Part shown: positions 27,456-36,907 of the stretch, in pieces | Layout: each line of letters starts with the position of its first letter | Position numbering within the stretch: the first letter of the stretch is position 1 | Origin: Mongoliitalea daihaiensis | Lineage (GTDB): Bacteria > Bacteroidota > Bacteroidia > Cytophagales > Cyclobacteriaceae | Length of the DNA: 64,000 nt | Reading direction: 5' to 3' | Assembly: GCF_021596945.1 (NCBI RefSeq) | Contig: NZ_CP063779.1 | Span: 2,826,001 to 2,890,000, forward strand | Translations under genes and position numbers: made by a program | The notes under the pieces: model-generated | What the model was told of the DNA's origin: nothing | Databases searched by the model: none | Seen by the model: only the letters and a program-made list of their open reading frames with translations

Positions 27456-28919
27456 TTAAGCAATGGGTTCACCGAATAGGGTAGCTGCTGAGCAATCTTT
27501 AATTCGTACATGTACGTAATCTCCTTTTTTCAGCGTCCCATCGTTTGGAATGATGACTACTTTATTGGCAGAGTTTTTGCCTTTCAATTGATCTTCAGAC
27601 CTTTTGGAGGTTCCTTCTATCAGGATTTCGTATACTTTACCTAAATCGAGCTTATTTCTTTCCAAGGAGAGTTGAGCTTGTTTTTCAATGATTTCGGCAA
27701 GTCGTCTTTTTTTGATTTCCAATGGGATGTCATCTGCATACTTTTTTGCAGCCAAGGTTCCTGGTCTTTCAGAATAATAAAACATGTAGGAGAAATCATA
27801 TTTTACGATCTCCATTAAGCTCAAGGTATCTCTGTGCTCTTCTTCAGTTTCTGTGCAGAAACCAGCAATCATGTCAGAAGAAATTCCACATTCCTCTCCG
27901 AGTATTTCACGGATAGCACGTACTCTGTCCAAATACCATTCGCGATCATAGGTTCTATTCATTAGCTCCAAGACTCTCGAGTTTCCACTTTGTACAGGCA
28001 AGTGAATGTATTTACAGATGTTATCATACTTTTTGATAGTGTACAACACTTGATCTGTAATGTCTTTTGGGTGTGAAGTAGAAAAACGAATCCGCAACAG
28101 TGGGTCTATCTGAGCGACCATTTCTAGTAAATGGGCAAAGTTGATTACAGTAGTAACTTCTTCTTCTTTTCTGTTCAGCCGAGCCTTGTTGTTTTCTTCT
28201 GGAGACCATTTGTAGGAGTCTACATTTTGTCCCAGTAAAGTTACTTCTCGGTACCCTTTTTCAAACAATTCCCTAGCTTCCTGTACGATGGAGTGAGGAT
28301 CACGGCTTCGTTCTCTTCCCCTCGTAAAAGGCACTACACAAAAAGAACACATGTTATCACAGCCTCTCATGATCGAGATAAACCCCGAAACGCCATTGGA
28401 ATTTAACCGTACAGGAGAAATATCTGCATATGTTTCTTCACGGGAAAGAAATGTATTGACACCTTTGGTTCCTTCTTCAGCAGAAGCTACTAAATTGGGT
28501 AAATCCCTGTAGGCGTCCGGTCCAACGACCACATCTACAATTTTTTCTTCTTCCAGTAATTTATCTTTCAGTCGTTCAGCCATGCAACCCAAAACACCGA
28601 TTGTCAATTCTGGTTTTTGTTTTTTGATAGCATTAAATTGGCTCAGTCTTTTCCGTACCGTTTGCTCTGCCTTTTCACGGATGGAACAGGTATTTAGAAA
28701 AATTACATCGGCTTGTTGAAAGTCTGCTGTGGTATCAAATCCATTTTCTTTCATGATGGAGGCGACAATCTCTGAATCCGAAAAATTCATTTGGCACCCA
28801 TAGGATTCTATATACAGTTTTTTAGTTTTCCCTGTATTCTCCTCTTCCGTCGTTTTAAAATCACATGCTTGCGCCTCATCTGGGCTGATGATATCTATAT
28901 CTTTGATTATGTTTTCCAT
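27456..28919 (-). CDS. miaB: tRNA-2-methylthio-N6-dimethylallyladenosine synthase MiaB
   Basis: Radical-SAM methylthiotransferase acting on A37 of tRNAs read by UNN codons. 487 residues: N-terminal UPF0004 domain with Cys42, Cys78 and Cys112 for the auxiliary cluster; radical-SAM core with Cys187/191/194 in '[22 protein letters not shown]'; and a C-terminal TRAM domain ('[20 protein letters not shown]'). All six cysteines are present, so it should be active. Upstream at 28940-28947 is a TAATTTTG-type -7 box on the minus strand. Confidence 0.96.
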   Translation of the reverse strand: MENIIKDIDIISPDEAQACDFKTTEEENTGKTKKLYIESYGCQMNFSDSEIVASIMKENGFDTTADFQQADVIFLNTCSIREKAEQTVRKRLSQFNAIKKQKPELTIGVLGCMAERLKDKLLEEEKIVDVVVGPDAYRDLPNLVASAEEGTKGVNTFLSREETYADISPVRLNSNGVSGFISIMRGCDNMCSFCVVPFTRGRERSRDPHSIVQEARELFEKGYREVTLLGQNVDSYKWSPEENNKARLNRKEEEVTTVINFAHLLEMVAQIDPLLRIRFSTSHPKDITDQVLYTIKKYDNICKYIHLPVQSGNSRVLELMNRTYDREWYLDRVRAIREILGEECGISSDMIAGFCTETEEEHRDTLSLMEIVKYDFSYMFYYSERPGTLAAKKYADDIPLEIKKRRLAEIIEKQAQLSLERNKLDLGKVYEILIEGTSKRSEDQLKGKNSANKVVIIPNDGTLKKGDYVHVRIKDCSAATLFGEPIA

Positions 28920-28939
28920 GAATACTGTATTTGAGCTTG

Positions 28940-28947
28940 CAAAATTA
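28940..28947 (-). promoter_or_regulatory. possible -7 promoter box for miaB
   Basis: CAAAATTA on the plus strand reads TAATTTTG on the minus strand, matching TAnnTTTG, 20 bp before the miaB start codon. No well-spaced -33 TTTG was found. Confidence 0.35.
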
Positions 28948-28988
28948 ACAAAAATCGGACAAAATGACAGTTTCTTGGGTGAAATAAA

Positions 28989-29699
28989 TCAGTACGAAGT
29001 ATTGATAGAAATGTCGTCCTTTTTGCTGTCTAATAATTTGCCTTTTTCGCATTTTAGAACACGGTAAGGATACTTTCGCAGCAAATCATGGTTGTGGGTA
29101 GCCATAAGGATTGCCGTACCTTCTTTATTGATTTCAGTAAATAGTTGAAAAATACCTTCTGCTACATCGGGGTCCAAGTTACCTGTAGGTTCATCGGCAA
29201 GTAGAATTGATGGTTTATTTAACAATGCTCTTGCAATGACCACTCGCTGCTGTTCTCCTCCTGATAATTGATGGGGCATTTTAGTAGCTGCATCTGCTAG
29301 ACCCACCCGCATCAAAACTTCAATCATTCTATTTTTCATAGCCTCTTTGTCTTTCCAGCCAGTAGCTTTCATGACAAAGAATAAATTATCTGCTACAGTC
29401 CTATCTGGGAATAGCTGAAAATCTTGGAAAACAATCCCTAATTTTCTCCTTAAATAAGGAACATCTTTGTTTTTGATTGCGGCTAGTTGGTAACCTACAA
29501 TCTCTGCTTTTCCCATTTTCAATGGTAAATCAGCATAAAGTGTCTTCAATAATGAGCTTTTACCACTCCCTGTTCTTCCAATTAAAAAAACGAATTCATC
29601 TTGTTCGATAGTGAAGGATACATTTTGCAACACTGCATCCAACCCTTGAAAAATATGTGCTTCCTGCACATGAATAATTGACTCGGCTGTAAAAATCAT
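28989..29699 (-). CDS. ftsE: ABC transporter ATP-binding protein, FtsE-like
   Basis: A 236-residue ABC ATPase: Walker A 'GRTGSGKS' (41-48), Q-loop 'FQDFQLFPDRTVADN', signature 'LSGGEQQR' (145-152), Walker B 'ILLADE' (165-170) and H-loop 'MATHNHDLL'. The overall pattern best fits FtsE, which with FtsX controls septal peptidoglycan hydrolases, though no ftsX is adjacent. LolD/MacB-type ATPases are close relatives and cannot be fully excluded. It starts one base before the end of a small hypothetical gene. Confidence 0.82.
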   Translation of the reverse strand: MIFTAESIIHVQEAHIFQGLDAVLQNVSFTIEQDEFVFLIGRTGSGKSSLLKTLYADLPLKMGKAEIVGYQLAAIKNKDVPYLRRKLGIVFQDFQLFPDRTVADNLFFVMKATGWKDKEAMKNRMIEVLMRVGLADAATKMPHQLSGGEQQRVVIARALLNKPSILLADEPTGNLDPDVAEGIFQLFTEINKEGTAILMATHNHDLLRKYPYRVLKCEKGKLLDSKKDDISINTSY

Positions 29700-29700
29700 G

Positions 29701-29904
29701 TTATAAACTCAATTTTTGTAGTTTCCCGAAAGGCATTTCTTTAATGAGGGTTTCAAGCGCTTCTTCTTTTCCTTCCAAACCAAATTTTTCTATGTTTTTC
29801 ATAGGTCTATCGGCACGGAAATAAGCGACTAAGACAAAATTTTCATCTCTAATTTGAATGTAATCCGGGATTTTCGCTTTTCCTTTTACTTTGATGATAT
29901 ACAT
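29701..29904 (-). CDS. small conserved hypothetical protein
   Basis: A 67-residue soluble protein 'MYIIKVKGKAKIPDYIQIRD...' with a beta-rich N-terminal half and a helical end ('GKEEALETLIKEM'). The ATG at 29904 is preferred; an ATG at 29940 would add twelve poorly structured residues. No family recognised. It lies between the transaldolase and FtsE-like genes in one direction, spaced 62 bp and 1 bp. Confidence 0.6.
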   Translation of the reverse strand: MYIIKVKGKAKIPDYIQIRDENFVLVAYFRADRPMKNIEKFGLEGKEEALETLIKEMPFGKLQKLSL

Positions 29905-29966
29905 AGGTGGTTGATTACATGAATGAAAGGAGGGAAACATGATCAGATCATGCTCCCTACCTGCAT

Positions 29967-30626
29967 TTATTTTCCTGCTGCTTTCGCATGGTCTGCCAAG
30001 AATTGGGCCAAGCCTGCATCTGTTAACGGATGATTCAATAATCCGGTTATAACTTTCAATGGACAGGTCACAACATCAGCACCGATTTCTGCACATTTGA
30101 TCAGGTGCATAGTGTGACGAATTGATGCTGCTAATACTTGGGTTGCATACCCATAGTTTTGATAGATTTGAACGATTTGATCAATCAATTCCAGGCCATC
30201 ATAAGAAATGTCGTCCAGCCTTCCTACAAATGGAGATACATAAGTAGCACCTGCCTTCGCAGCTAAAAGCGCTTGACCTGGTCCAAATATAAGGGTACAG
30301 TTGGTCCGAATACCCTCAGAGTGAAACCTCTTGATGGCTTTTACCCCATCCTTGATCATAGGGATTTTTACAACTATTTTATCGTCAAGTTTAGCCAGCT
30401 CTTTACCCTCTTTGATCATTCCATCAAAATCAGTAGCAATCACTTCAGCACTTACATTGTCATCCACAATATCACAGATGGCTTTGTAGTGTGCTTTTAC
30501 GCGCTCATCTCCTGAGATACCTTCTTTGGCCATTAATGATGGATTTGTGGTTACTCCATCCAAAACCCCAAGGTCATATGCTTCCCTGATTTCGGTTAGG
30601 TTAGCTGTATCAATAAAGAATTTCAT
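29967..30626 (-). CDS. transaldolase / fructose-6-phosphate aldolase (TalC/FSA-like)
   Basis: A 219-residue class I aldolase of the small TalC/FSA group. '[36 protein letters not shown]' is diagnostic; '[16 protein letters not shown]' contains the Schiff-base lysine region, and '[32 protein letters not shown]' the conserved core. Either transaldolase in the pentose phosphate pathway or fructose-6-phosphate aldolase; sequence alone does not decide. A TACCTTTG box (30655-30662, minus strand) lies 29 bp upstream. Confidence 0.9.
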   Translation of the reverse strand: MKFFIDTANLTEIREAYDLGVLDGVTTNPSLMAKEGISGDERVKAHYKAICDIVDDNVSAEVIATDFDGMIKEGKELAKLDDKIVVKIPMIKDGVKAIKRFHSEGIRTNCTLIFGPGQALLAAKAGATYVSPFVGRLDDISYDGLELIDQIVQIYQNYGYATQVLAASIRHTMHLIKCAEIGADVVTCPLKVITGLLNHPLTDAGLAQFLADHAKAAGK

Positions 30627-30654
30627 GAAAATTGATGTTAGATTAGTGAAGTAA

Positions 30655-30662
30655 CAAAGGTA
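30655..30662 (-). promoter_or_regulatory. -7 promoter box for the transaldolase gene
   Basis: CAAAGGTA on the plus strand reads TACCTTTG on the minus strand, an exact TAnnTTTG match 29 bp before the start codon; the -33 element is not clear. Confidence 0.45.
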
Positions 30663-30763
30663 ATTGATTATTCCCTATAAGCATTCTGTTTTTTTAAAAT
30701 CGGCAGCTAAGACTGTAATATTTGTCACTAGTTAAATGCAACAGCCTTCACTATTTTTAACTT

Positions 30764-31447
30764 ATGAAATTACTTGGACTCATAGGAGGCACTTCGTGGC
30801 ACTCCACGATCGAATATTATCGACTGATCAATGAATACTCTGCTCAATATCTGGATGTTTCACAGAATCCGAATCTTCTGATTTACAGTCAGAATATTCA
30901 ATTAATGCGAGAACAAGACATTCCTAGGATAAACAAGGCTTATCTTGAGATCGCACATAAATTAGAATCTGCGGGTGCAGAAGCAATTGTAATCTGTGCC
31001 AATACCCCTCATATGGTTTATAACTATGTGCAACCAAAAATATCCATTCCGATCCTGCATATTGGAGAAGCCATCGGTAGAGAAGCTGCATCATTTAGCA
31101 TTCAGAAGCTAGGTCTGCTCGCAAATAAACCTACCTCCATGGGTACTTTCATTCCTGATTATTTGCAACATAAGTTTGGTATTGAGACAGTGCTTCCCAA
31201 AGAGGATGCCATCACTCAATCCCATCAATTTATCTCAAAAGAGTTGACTCAAGGGATCTTTTCTGAACAAGCAAAAGAATTTTATTTGGAGCAAATTCAA
31301 TTGCTTTCAGAAGCTGGTGCGGAAGGTGTGATTTTGGGTTGTACCGAATTACCCTTGTTAATTACTCAGGAGGAAAGCCCTATTCGCTTGATTTCCACAA
31401 CCCAATTACATGCCCAATTGGCTGTTGATTTTATCTTTGGAAAGTGA
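30764..31447 (+). CDS. aspartate/glutamate racemase family protein (YgeA-like)
   Basis: A 227-residue cytosolic amino-acid racemase. 'MKLLGLIGGTSWHSTIEYYRLIN' is the family start; the two catalytic cysteines are Cys78 in 'VICANTPHM' and Cys193 in 'LGCTELP'. The CANTPH pattern is closest to YgeA-type broad-specificity racemases rather than MurI. It could supply D-amino acids for peptidoglycan editing or signalling. Monocistronic, divergent from the transaldolase gene. Confidence 0.88.
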   Translation: MKLLGLIGGTSWHSTIEYYRLINEYSAQYLDVSQNPNLLIYSQNIQLMREQDIPRINKAYLEIAHKLESAGAEAIVICANTPHMVYNYVQPKISIPILHIGEAIGREAASFSIQKLGLLANKPTSMGTFIPDYLQHKFGIETVLPKEDAITQSHQFISKELTQGIFSEQAKEFYLEQIQLLSEAGAEGVILGCTELPLLITQEESPIRLISTTQLHAQLAVDFIFGK

Positions 31448-31508
31448 AGTTTGTAGTATCAAGAGCGATTAATAACTGAGATATTGGGAACCTTCCAAGG
31501 ATATGTCC

Positions 31509-31516
31509 TATTTTTG
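31509..31516 (+). promoter_or_regulatory. possible -7 promoter box
   Basis: TATTTTTG matches TAnnTTTG and lies 14 bp before the GTG start at 31531, implying a very short leader. No convincing -33 element. Confidence 0.3.
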
Positions 31517-31530
31517 TCAAAAAAATATTT

Positions 31531-32004
31531 GTGGATATAAAAGAAGTTGTTGCTGTTCTAAAACAAAAAGGTCGAGTTTCCATACAGGAAGGGAATGGGA
31601 AGGTTTTGGAATTTATAAGTTTGAATGCATGGGATTCCCAAAAGGATGATCCTAATGGGATTTTTTTATTGTTTGAGACCTTTCAGATCAGAACGATCTC
31701 AGAACAGTTTTCAGAGGTTTCCCTAGATGTAGTTGAATTTGCTACTAAGCCCACAATTTATCATACGATTGCAGGGCGTATGTTGCAAAACGGTCCACGT
31801 CAAAATGGACAGGTAAAGTTTTCATTGATTAAAAGTGATGTCTGGAATAGGTTGCTATTTAGCTTTGGTCAATCCTTAATTTTACAATATGCTAGCCACA
31901 AAGAATCGGATTTCCAAATGGCTGAGTATTTTCCCTTATTGAGCCCAAATGCAAAAGAAATGTATTTAAGCCCCGACGGGGATATTAAAATTATCCGTGC
32001 ATGA
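31531..32004 (+). CDS. conserved hypothetical protein upstream of the CCA-adding enzyme
   Basis: A 157-residue soluble protein with GTG start. The sequence is beta-rich and without membrane segments ('FLLFETFQIRTISEQFSEVSLDVVEF', quoted in part). No family recognised. Its stop overlaps the CCA-adding enzyme start by 4 bp (ATGA), which points to coupled translation and possibly a role in RNA metabolism; that is context only. Confidence 0.65.
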   Translation: MDIKEVVAVLKQKGRVSIQEGNGKVLEFISLNAWDSQKDDPNGIFLLFETFQIRTISEQFSEVSLDVVEFATKPTIYHTIAGRMLQNGPRQNGQVKFSLIKSDVWNRLLFSFGQSLILQYASHKESDFQMAEYFPLLSPNAKEMYLSPDGDIKIIRA

Positions 32005-33410
32005 ATTATCAGGACGCACTCCAAGCTCACGAGATTTTTACCCGAGTAGGTAAAATAGCTGACAAACTAGGTCTTGAAACCTACGTGGTTGGAGGCTATG
32101 TGCGGGATTTTATTATGGGTAGGGCATGTAAGGATATTGATTTTGTTTGTGTAGGTTCGGGTATTGGACTTGCTGAGGCTGTGGCGGCGAGTTATACGCA
32201 GCATGTACCCTTATCTGTCTTCAAAAACTTCGGAACAGCCAATATTCGACTGGATGATTATGAAATAGAATTTGTAGGGGCTCGTAAAGAAAGTTATCGT
32301 GCAGATTCAAGAAAGCCTCTCGTTGAGGACGGCAGTCTTGCGGAAGATCAGGAAAGGCGAGATTTCACCATCAATGCCATGGCTATCTCGGTCAATAAAA
32401 AGACGTTTGGTCAATTGATTGATCCATTCGATGGTATAAAAGACATCCGAAGAAAGATAATCCGTACACCTACGGATCCGATGATTACTTTCTCCGATGA
32501 TCCCTTGCGCATGATGCGTGCCATTCGTTTTGCCGCACAGCTGAATTTTGATATAGACCCTGATACGTTCGACGCTTTGTTACAAAGTGCCCCTCGTTTA
32601 CAAATTATCTCTAATGAGCGGGTCATAGACGAGTTAAATAAGATAATTTTAACTCCGAAGCCATCTTATGGATTCAAATTGCTTTTTGCAGGCAAACTTT
32701 TGCATGAGTTTTTTCCTGAAATGGTCGAACTTCAAGGAGTGGATTCTGTGGGCGATAAATCACACAAAGATAATTTCTACCACACCTTGCAAGTATTGGA
32801 TAATATTTGTCAATCAACAGATGATTTGTGGCTACGATGGGCTGCCATTATGCATGATATTGGTAAGCCTCCCACCAAGCGATTCAATGAAAAGGTGGGT
32901 TGGACTTTCCATGGGCATGAGGATAAAGGGGCACGCATGACCCCCGGAATCTTCCGACGATTGAAGTTGCCGCTAGATGAACGCATGAAATATGTACAAA
33001 AATTAGTCAAGCTTCATCTACGCCCGATTGCCTTGGTGTCAGATAAAGTGACTGACTCAGCTGTTCGAAGGCTATTATTTGATGCAGGAGATGCTATTGA
33101 TGATCTAATGAAGCTTTGCAGAGCTGATGTGACTTCCAAAAACAATAATAAAGTACAGCGGATTTTGGCAAACTTTGATAAAGTAGAACAAAAAATTATT
33201 GAAGTAGAGGAAAAGGATCAAGTCAGGAATTTTCAGCCGCCAGTTTCTGGAGAAGAGATTATGGAAATTTTCAATATTCAGCCAGGTCGTTTGGTCGGAG
33301 AGTTGAAGGAAGAAATCAAAGAAGCAATCCTAGAAGGACAAATTAACAATAATAAAGCTGATGCATTGAAACTATTGCATAAATTAGCGACGCAAAAAGG
33401 AATAATTTAA
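32001..33410 (+). CDS. CCA tRNA nucleotidyltransferase with HD domain
   Basis: Adds or repairs the 3' CCA end of tRNAs. 469 residues, class II: head domain with 'VVGGYVRDFIMG' (29-40) and the metal-binding 'KDIDFVCVG' (44-52), 'RRDFTINAMAIS' and 'DDPLRMMRAIRFAAQL'; then the helical neck/body and an HD phosphohydrolase domain with 'IMHDIGKPPTKRF'. Full length. Second gene of a two- or three-gene operon with the 157-residue protein before and a TPR protein after (15 bp). Confidence 0.94.
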   Translation: MNYQDALQAHEIFTRVGKIADKLGLETYVVGGYVRDFIMGRACKDIDFVCVGSGIGLAEAVAASYTQHVPLSVFKNFGTANIRLDDYEIEFVGARKESYRADSRKPLVEDGSLAEDQERRDFTINAMAISVNKKTFGQLIDPFDGIKDIRRKIIRTPTDPMITFSDDPLRMMRAIRFAAQLNFDIDPDTFDALLQSAPRLQIISNERVIDELNKIILTPKPSYGFKLLFAGKLLHEFFPEMVELQGVDSVGDKSHKDNFYHTLQVLDNICQSTDDLWLRWAAIMHDIGKPPTKRFNEKVGWTFHGHEDKGARMTPGIFRRLKLPLDERMKYVQKLVKLHLRPIALVSDKVTDSAVRRLLFDAGDAIDDLMKLCRADVTSKNNNKVQRILANFDKVEQKIIEVEEKDQVRNFQPPVSGEEIMEIFNIQPGRLVGELKEEIKEAILEGQINNNKADALKLLHKLATQKGII

Positions 33411-33425
33411 TACTGAATATCGATT

Positions 33426-34136
33426 ATGAAAAAAATACTTATTTCAGCTTTCGTGCTGATGGTAAGCTGCTCAGCATTATTCGCTCAAGAACAAGCGGAG
33501 ACTGAGACTATGAGAAAAAGAAACGAAGCAGATCAGCGTGTGTATCAATTAGCCTTGCGCTACAATGATTTACCGGTAGCACGGATGAAGCTGATGGAGC
33601 TTATTGAGCGCAATCCTACAAATATTCGCTATCAAGAGCTTTTGGCAACCTTATATTTTGATTCCAATCAATTTACGTCGGCTGCTGTGAGTGCGATGGA
33701 TTTGTTGGAAAAAAATGATAAGAATGTAGCTGCATTGGAGATTGCAGGGTACTCACTGGAACAGTTAGGTGCATTTGATCGGGCAATGCCTTACTTTGAA
33801 TCGCATTACCTTTTAACTGGAACATTATTTTCCCTCTACAAAACGGCCTACATGCAGTTTTCATTGGATAGATTTGAAGAAGCATTGAATTCTGCCAATA
33901 TGCTGGTCAAAGATGCCAAATCCTCTACAGAAATGTTAAATTTTACCAAAGCGGATGAAACGACTCAAGAAGTAAGTATCAAAGCAGCAGCATTAAATTT
34001 AAAAGGTTTGATTTACATGGCAGAAAAAAATGTGGAAGAAGCACAGACTGCTTTTATGCAGTCTTTAGAACTGGCTCCTGGCTTTGAAATGGCTCAATTA
34101 AATATGAGAGAACTTAGAAATTCGAACAAGCAGTAA
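33426..34136 (+). CDS. exported TPR-repeat protein
   Basis: A 236-residue protein with an N-terminal signal peptide ending 'ALFAQEQ' and at least three TPR-type helix pairs, for example 'YQELLATLYFDSNQFTSAAVSAMDLL' in part, 'ALEIAGYSLEQLGAFDRAMPYFE' in part and 'GLIYMAEKNVEEAQTAFMQSLEL'. A periplasmic protein-interaction scaffold of unknown partner. It is 15 bp from the CCA-adding enzyme gene and followed by a terminator. Confidence 0.82.
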   Translation: MKKILISAFVLMVSCSALFAQEQAETETMRKRNEADQRVYQLALRYNDLPVARMKLMELIERNPTNIRYQELLATLYFDSNQFTSAAVSAMDLLEKNDKNVAALEIAGYSLEQLGAFDRAMPYFESHYLLTGTLFSLYKTAYMQFSLDRFEEALNSANMLVKDAKSSTEMLNFTKADETTQEVSIKAAALNLKGLIYMAEKNVEEAQTAFMQSLELAPGFEMAQLNMRELRNSNKQ

Positions 34137-34194
34137 GTAAGTTGTAGCTATTGTAGAGGATCTTACCCTCAAATAAATTCAGTTTATATTTTAG

Positions 34195-34230
34195 AAAGTC
34201 AGTTGAATGTACTATTTAACTGACTTTTTT
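34195..34230 (+). terminator. Rho-independent terminator
   Basis: Perfect 10-bp stem AAAGTCAGTT/AACTGACTTT with a 13-base loop, then a T run. It closes the CCA-adding enzyme/TPR operon. Confidence 0.85.
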
Positions 34231-34268
34231 ATTTTAAATTCCGAAAAAATTTAACCTCTTTAATATCA

Positions 34269-35249
34269 ATGAAACCATCATCTAACCGAAGAACGTTTCT
34301 TAAATCTATGGGGCTTTTGGGCTTAGGTACTACCATCAGCCCATTAATTCTTCAAGCTTGTAAACAAGCTGAATCCGACAAGTTGTCAAAAGAAGTGTTG
34401 AAAGACCCACTTTTTAACATATCCTTAGCTCAGTGGTCATTGCATAAGATGTTGTTTGCAGGAGAGTTGGACAATTTGGATTTTGCCACATTTACAAAAA
34501 GTCAATTTGGAATTGATGCAGTAGAATATGTCAATGCCTTCTTTAAAGAAAAGGCAAAGGATCTATCCTATTTGGGAGAAATGAAAACAAGAGCAAAGGA
34601 TGCTGGGGTACAAAGTTTATTGATTATGATTGATGGTGAAGGCTACCTTGGAGATGTGGATGAAACTTCCAGAAATCAAGCTGTTGAAAATCATAAAAAA
34701 TGGGTGGAGGCAGCCAAATTTTTAGGATGTCATTCCATTCGTGTCAATGCATTTGGAAGAGGTACTGCTGAGGAAGTGGCTGCGTCAGCCATAGAAGGCC
34801 TCGGATCGTTGGCCTCTTTTGCAAAGCCATTTGATATCAACGTGATTGTTGAAAATCATGGGAGTTATTCCTCCAATGGTAGATGGTTGGCAGACGTCAT
34901 TGAAGGTACAGGTATGGATAATTGCGGCACATTGCCTGATTTTGGTAATTTCTGTATCCGTAGATCCAATGGCTCGGAATGGGGAGGAGAGTGCATCGAG
35001 GAGTATGACCGATACTTGGGTGTTGCAGAGATGATGCCATTTGCTAAAGGAGTGAGCGCTAAAAGTTATGATTTTGATGAAGATGGAAACTGTATAGAAA
35101 CTGATTATGAACGCATGCTTCAAATTGTCAAAGATGCAGGTTATACTGGCTATATAGGAATTGAGTATGAGGGAAGTCAGCTTTCTGAGGTGGAGGGTGT
35201 TAAGGCAACTCAAAAATTGATTAATCGAATAGGTTCTACCTTAGGTTAA
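34269..35249 (+). CDS. Tat-exported TIM-barrel lipoprotein (sugar phosphate isomerase/epimerase-like)
   Basis: A 326-residue protein whose N-terminus 'NRRTFLKSMGLLGLG' is a twin-arginine signal, followed by 'LILQACKQ' with a lipidatable Cys31. The mature part is an AP-endonuclease-2/xylose-isomerase-like TIM barrel: 'SLAQWSLHKMLFAGELDNLDF', 'GIDAVEYVNAFF', 'CHSIRVNAFG', 'VIVENHGSYSSN' and 'GYTGYIGIEYEGSQLSEVEG'. The Glu/His/Asp metal ligands seem present. Probably a periplasmic sugar-acting enzyme; substrate unknown. The next gene, a PIG-L deacetylase, is 6 bp away. Confidence 0.85.
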   Translation: MKPSSNRRTFLKSMGLLGLGTTISPLILQACKQAESDKLSKEVLKDPLFNISLAQWSLHKMLFAGELDNLDFATFTKSQFGIDAVEYVNAFFKEKAKDLSYLGEMKTRAKDAGVQSLLIMIDGEGYLGDVDETSRNQAVENHKKWVEAAKFLGCHSIRVNAFGRGTAEEVAASAIEGLGSLASFAKPFDINVIVENHGSYSSNGRWLADVIEGTGMDNCGTLPDFGNFCIRRSNGSEWGGECIEEYDRYLGVAEMMPFAKGVSAKSYDFDEDGNCIETDYERMLQIVKDAGYTGYIGIEYEGSQLSEVEGVKATQKLINRIGSTLG

Positions 35250-35255
35250 TCTTAC

Positions 35256-36107
35256 ATGCGCTTGTTGATCAATTTGCTAATCATATCTATGCTTGTAGTA
35301 GCGGGGCTAAGCTATGGGACCATTTGGTGGGGTAGAGGCCTTTTGCATGATTCAGAGATCCCGATTCAAAAAACACTTTTTGCTAGTACATCTCCTCAAA
35401 GAGTACTGGTTTTTTTTGCCCATCCAGATGATGAAATTGCTGTTGGTGGAACGTTAAACCTTCTGAAAAATGAGGGGCACATGATTTACATGGTGTATGT
35501 CACGCAAGGTGAGAATGGGCCCACTGGGGATTTGGTGTCTCAGGAGTTATTAGGTGCAACTCGTAAAAATGAAATGCAACAAGTGGCCAATTTTTTAAAT
35601 GCAGAAGCTTTGGAAATACTTAATTTTCCTGATAGTGGATTAAAGCATCTTCCTTTAGAATTGTTTGAAAAGCTTGCTCAGGAAATGATTGAAAAATACC
35701 GTCCAGATTATGTGATATCATACGACTCGGAAGTCGGTTTATACGGACATCCAGATCATCGCGCAGTTTCCAAAGGAATGGAAAATTATTACCTTGCCAA
35801 TATTGGTAAAGTGGATTTTCCTGTCAAGCAGTTATTTCAAGTAACCCTCTGTTCCAAACAAATTCAAGTTGCCCTGCAGTTAGCCCCAGGATTTCAGCGG
35901 AATTATCCAAAAGTAGGAAACGGTCTACCAAAGCCAGATTTTTCGATTCGAACAACCCGTTTCTTTCGAGACCTGGAACAAATGATGGAGATGCATGCAA
36001 CACAACAAGAAGTGTTTAAAGATTTGTTACCCTATAAAGATCAGGTACCGTCATATGTATATGCGAGGATATTTGATCGGGAATATTTTCACAAAGTTCG
36101 CCGTTAA
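35256..36107 (+). CDS. PIG-L family deacetylase
   Basis: Zinc-dependent N-deacetylase of the PIG-L/LmbE family (283 residues) with an N-terminal membrane anchor (about 3-22). The metal motif 'FAHPDDEIAVGGTL' (54-67) and the distal 'YGHPDHRAVS' are intact. Likely acts on an N-acetylated sugar in the periplasm. It is coupled to the TIM-barrel lipoprotein gene, so the two may handle the same sugar (inference). It overlaps proC tail-to-tail by 4 bp. Confidence 0.88.
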   Translation: MRLLINLLIISMLVVAGLSYGTIWWGRGLLHDSEIPIQKTLFASTSPQRVLVFFAHPDDEIAVGGTLNLLKNEGHMIYMVYVTQGENGPTGDLVSQELLGATRKNEMQQVANFLNAEALEILNFPDSGLKHLPLELFEKLAQEMIEKYRPDYVISYDSEVGLYGHPDHRAVSKGMENYYLANIGKVDFPVKQLFQVTLCSKQIQVALQLAPGFQRNYPKVGNGLPKPDFSIRTTRFFRDLEQMMEMHATQQEVFKDLLPYKDQVPSYVYARIFDREYFHKVRR

Positions 36108-36907
36108 ACTTTCTCGATCTTTTGATAGGAAGCAAGTACTCCTCTGACCATAGCTGCAGAGAACCCTTGATGTTCCATTTCATTCAAGCCTACGATGGTA
36201 CATCCTTTCGGGGTAGTTACTTTATCAATAGCTTCTTCTGGATGCATATTTTTTTGGATCATCAACTCAGCAGCCCCTTTGACTGTTTGATTGACTATCA
36301 AAGAAGCAGTTTTTGCATCAAAACCAATTTGTATCCCTCCCTGTATCATGGCTCTCATAAATCGTAAAACATAGGCAATGCCGCAAGCACCTAGTACAGT
36401 TGCTGCTTCCATCAAGCTTTCATCGATGGTGATACTAAACCCAATGCTGTTGAATAAGCCTTTAACAATTTCTTCGGTTGATGACGTGGCATTTTTACCG
36501 CAAATACATGTGACTGATTCTTGAATATCAGCGGCGATGTTGGGCATCGCTCTAAATGCTGTAGTAGCCGGGTCTAGCACAGTAAACATTTCGTCAAGGG
36601 TGATTCCTGTAGCTAAAGAAACTATAACCTGTTTGGTTGGGCTTAAAACAGGATTTATTTCTTTTAAAATGCTGTTGACATTGTAGGGTTTTACTCCCAA
36701 TATGACGATGTCAGCTTCTTTAGCAGCGAATGAGTTATCACTGTGAACTCGTACTCCCAGATCTTGTAAGTAGAGGATATTACTTGGATTTCTTTTTGTC
36801 ACATGTAATTGTTGGGGCGAAAAATCTTTTTGAGCCAACAATCCATTGACAATGGCAAGTCCCAGATTACCACAGCCGATGATGGCAATTGTTTTGTTTT
36901 GAAGCAT
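36104..36907 (-). CDS. proC: pyrroline-5-carboxylate reductase
   Basis: Last step of proline synthesis: NAD(P)H reduction of pyrroline-5-carboxylate. 267 residues: dinucleotide motif 'IIGCGNLGLAIVNGL' (9-23), 'ILGVKPYNV', 'ATGITLDEM', 'FRAMPNIAADI' and 'TTPKGCTIVGLNEMEHQGF', the C-terminal active-site signature. Complete and monocistronic, 16 kb from proBA. Confidence 0.94.
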   Translation of the reverse strand: MLQNKTIAIIGCGNLGLAIVNGLLAQKDFSPQQLHVTKRNPSNILYLQDLGVRVHSDNSFAAKEADIVILGVKPYNVNSILKEINPVLSPTKQVIVSLATGITLDEMFTVLDPATTAFRAMPNIAADIQESVTCICGKNATSSTEEIVKGLFNSIGFSITIDESLMEAATVLGACGIAYVLRFMRAMIQGGIQIGFDAKTASLIVNQTVKGAAELMIQKNMHPEEAIDKVTTPKGCTIVGLNEMEHQGFSAAMVRGVLASYQKIEKV

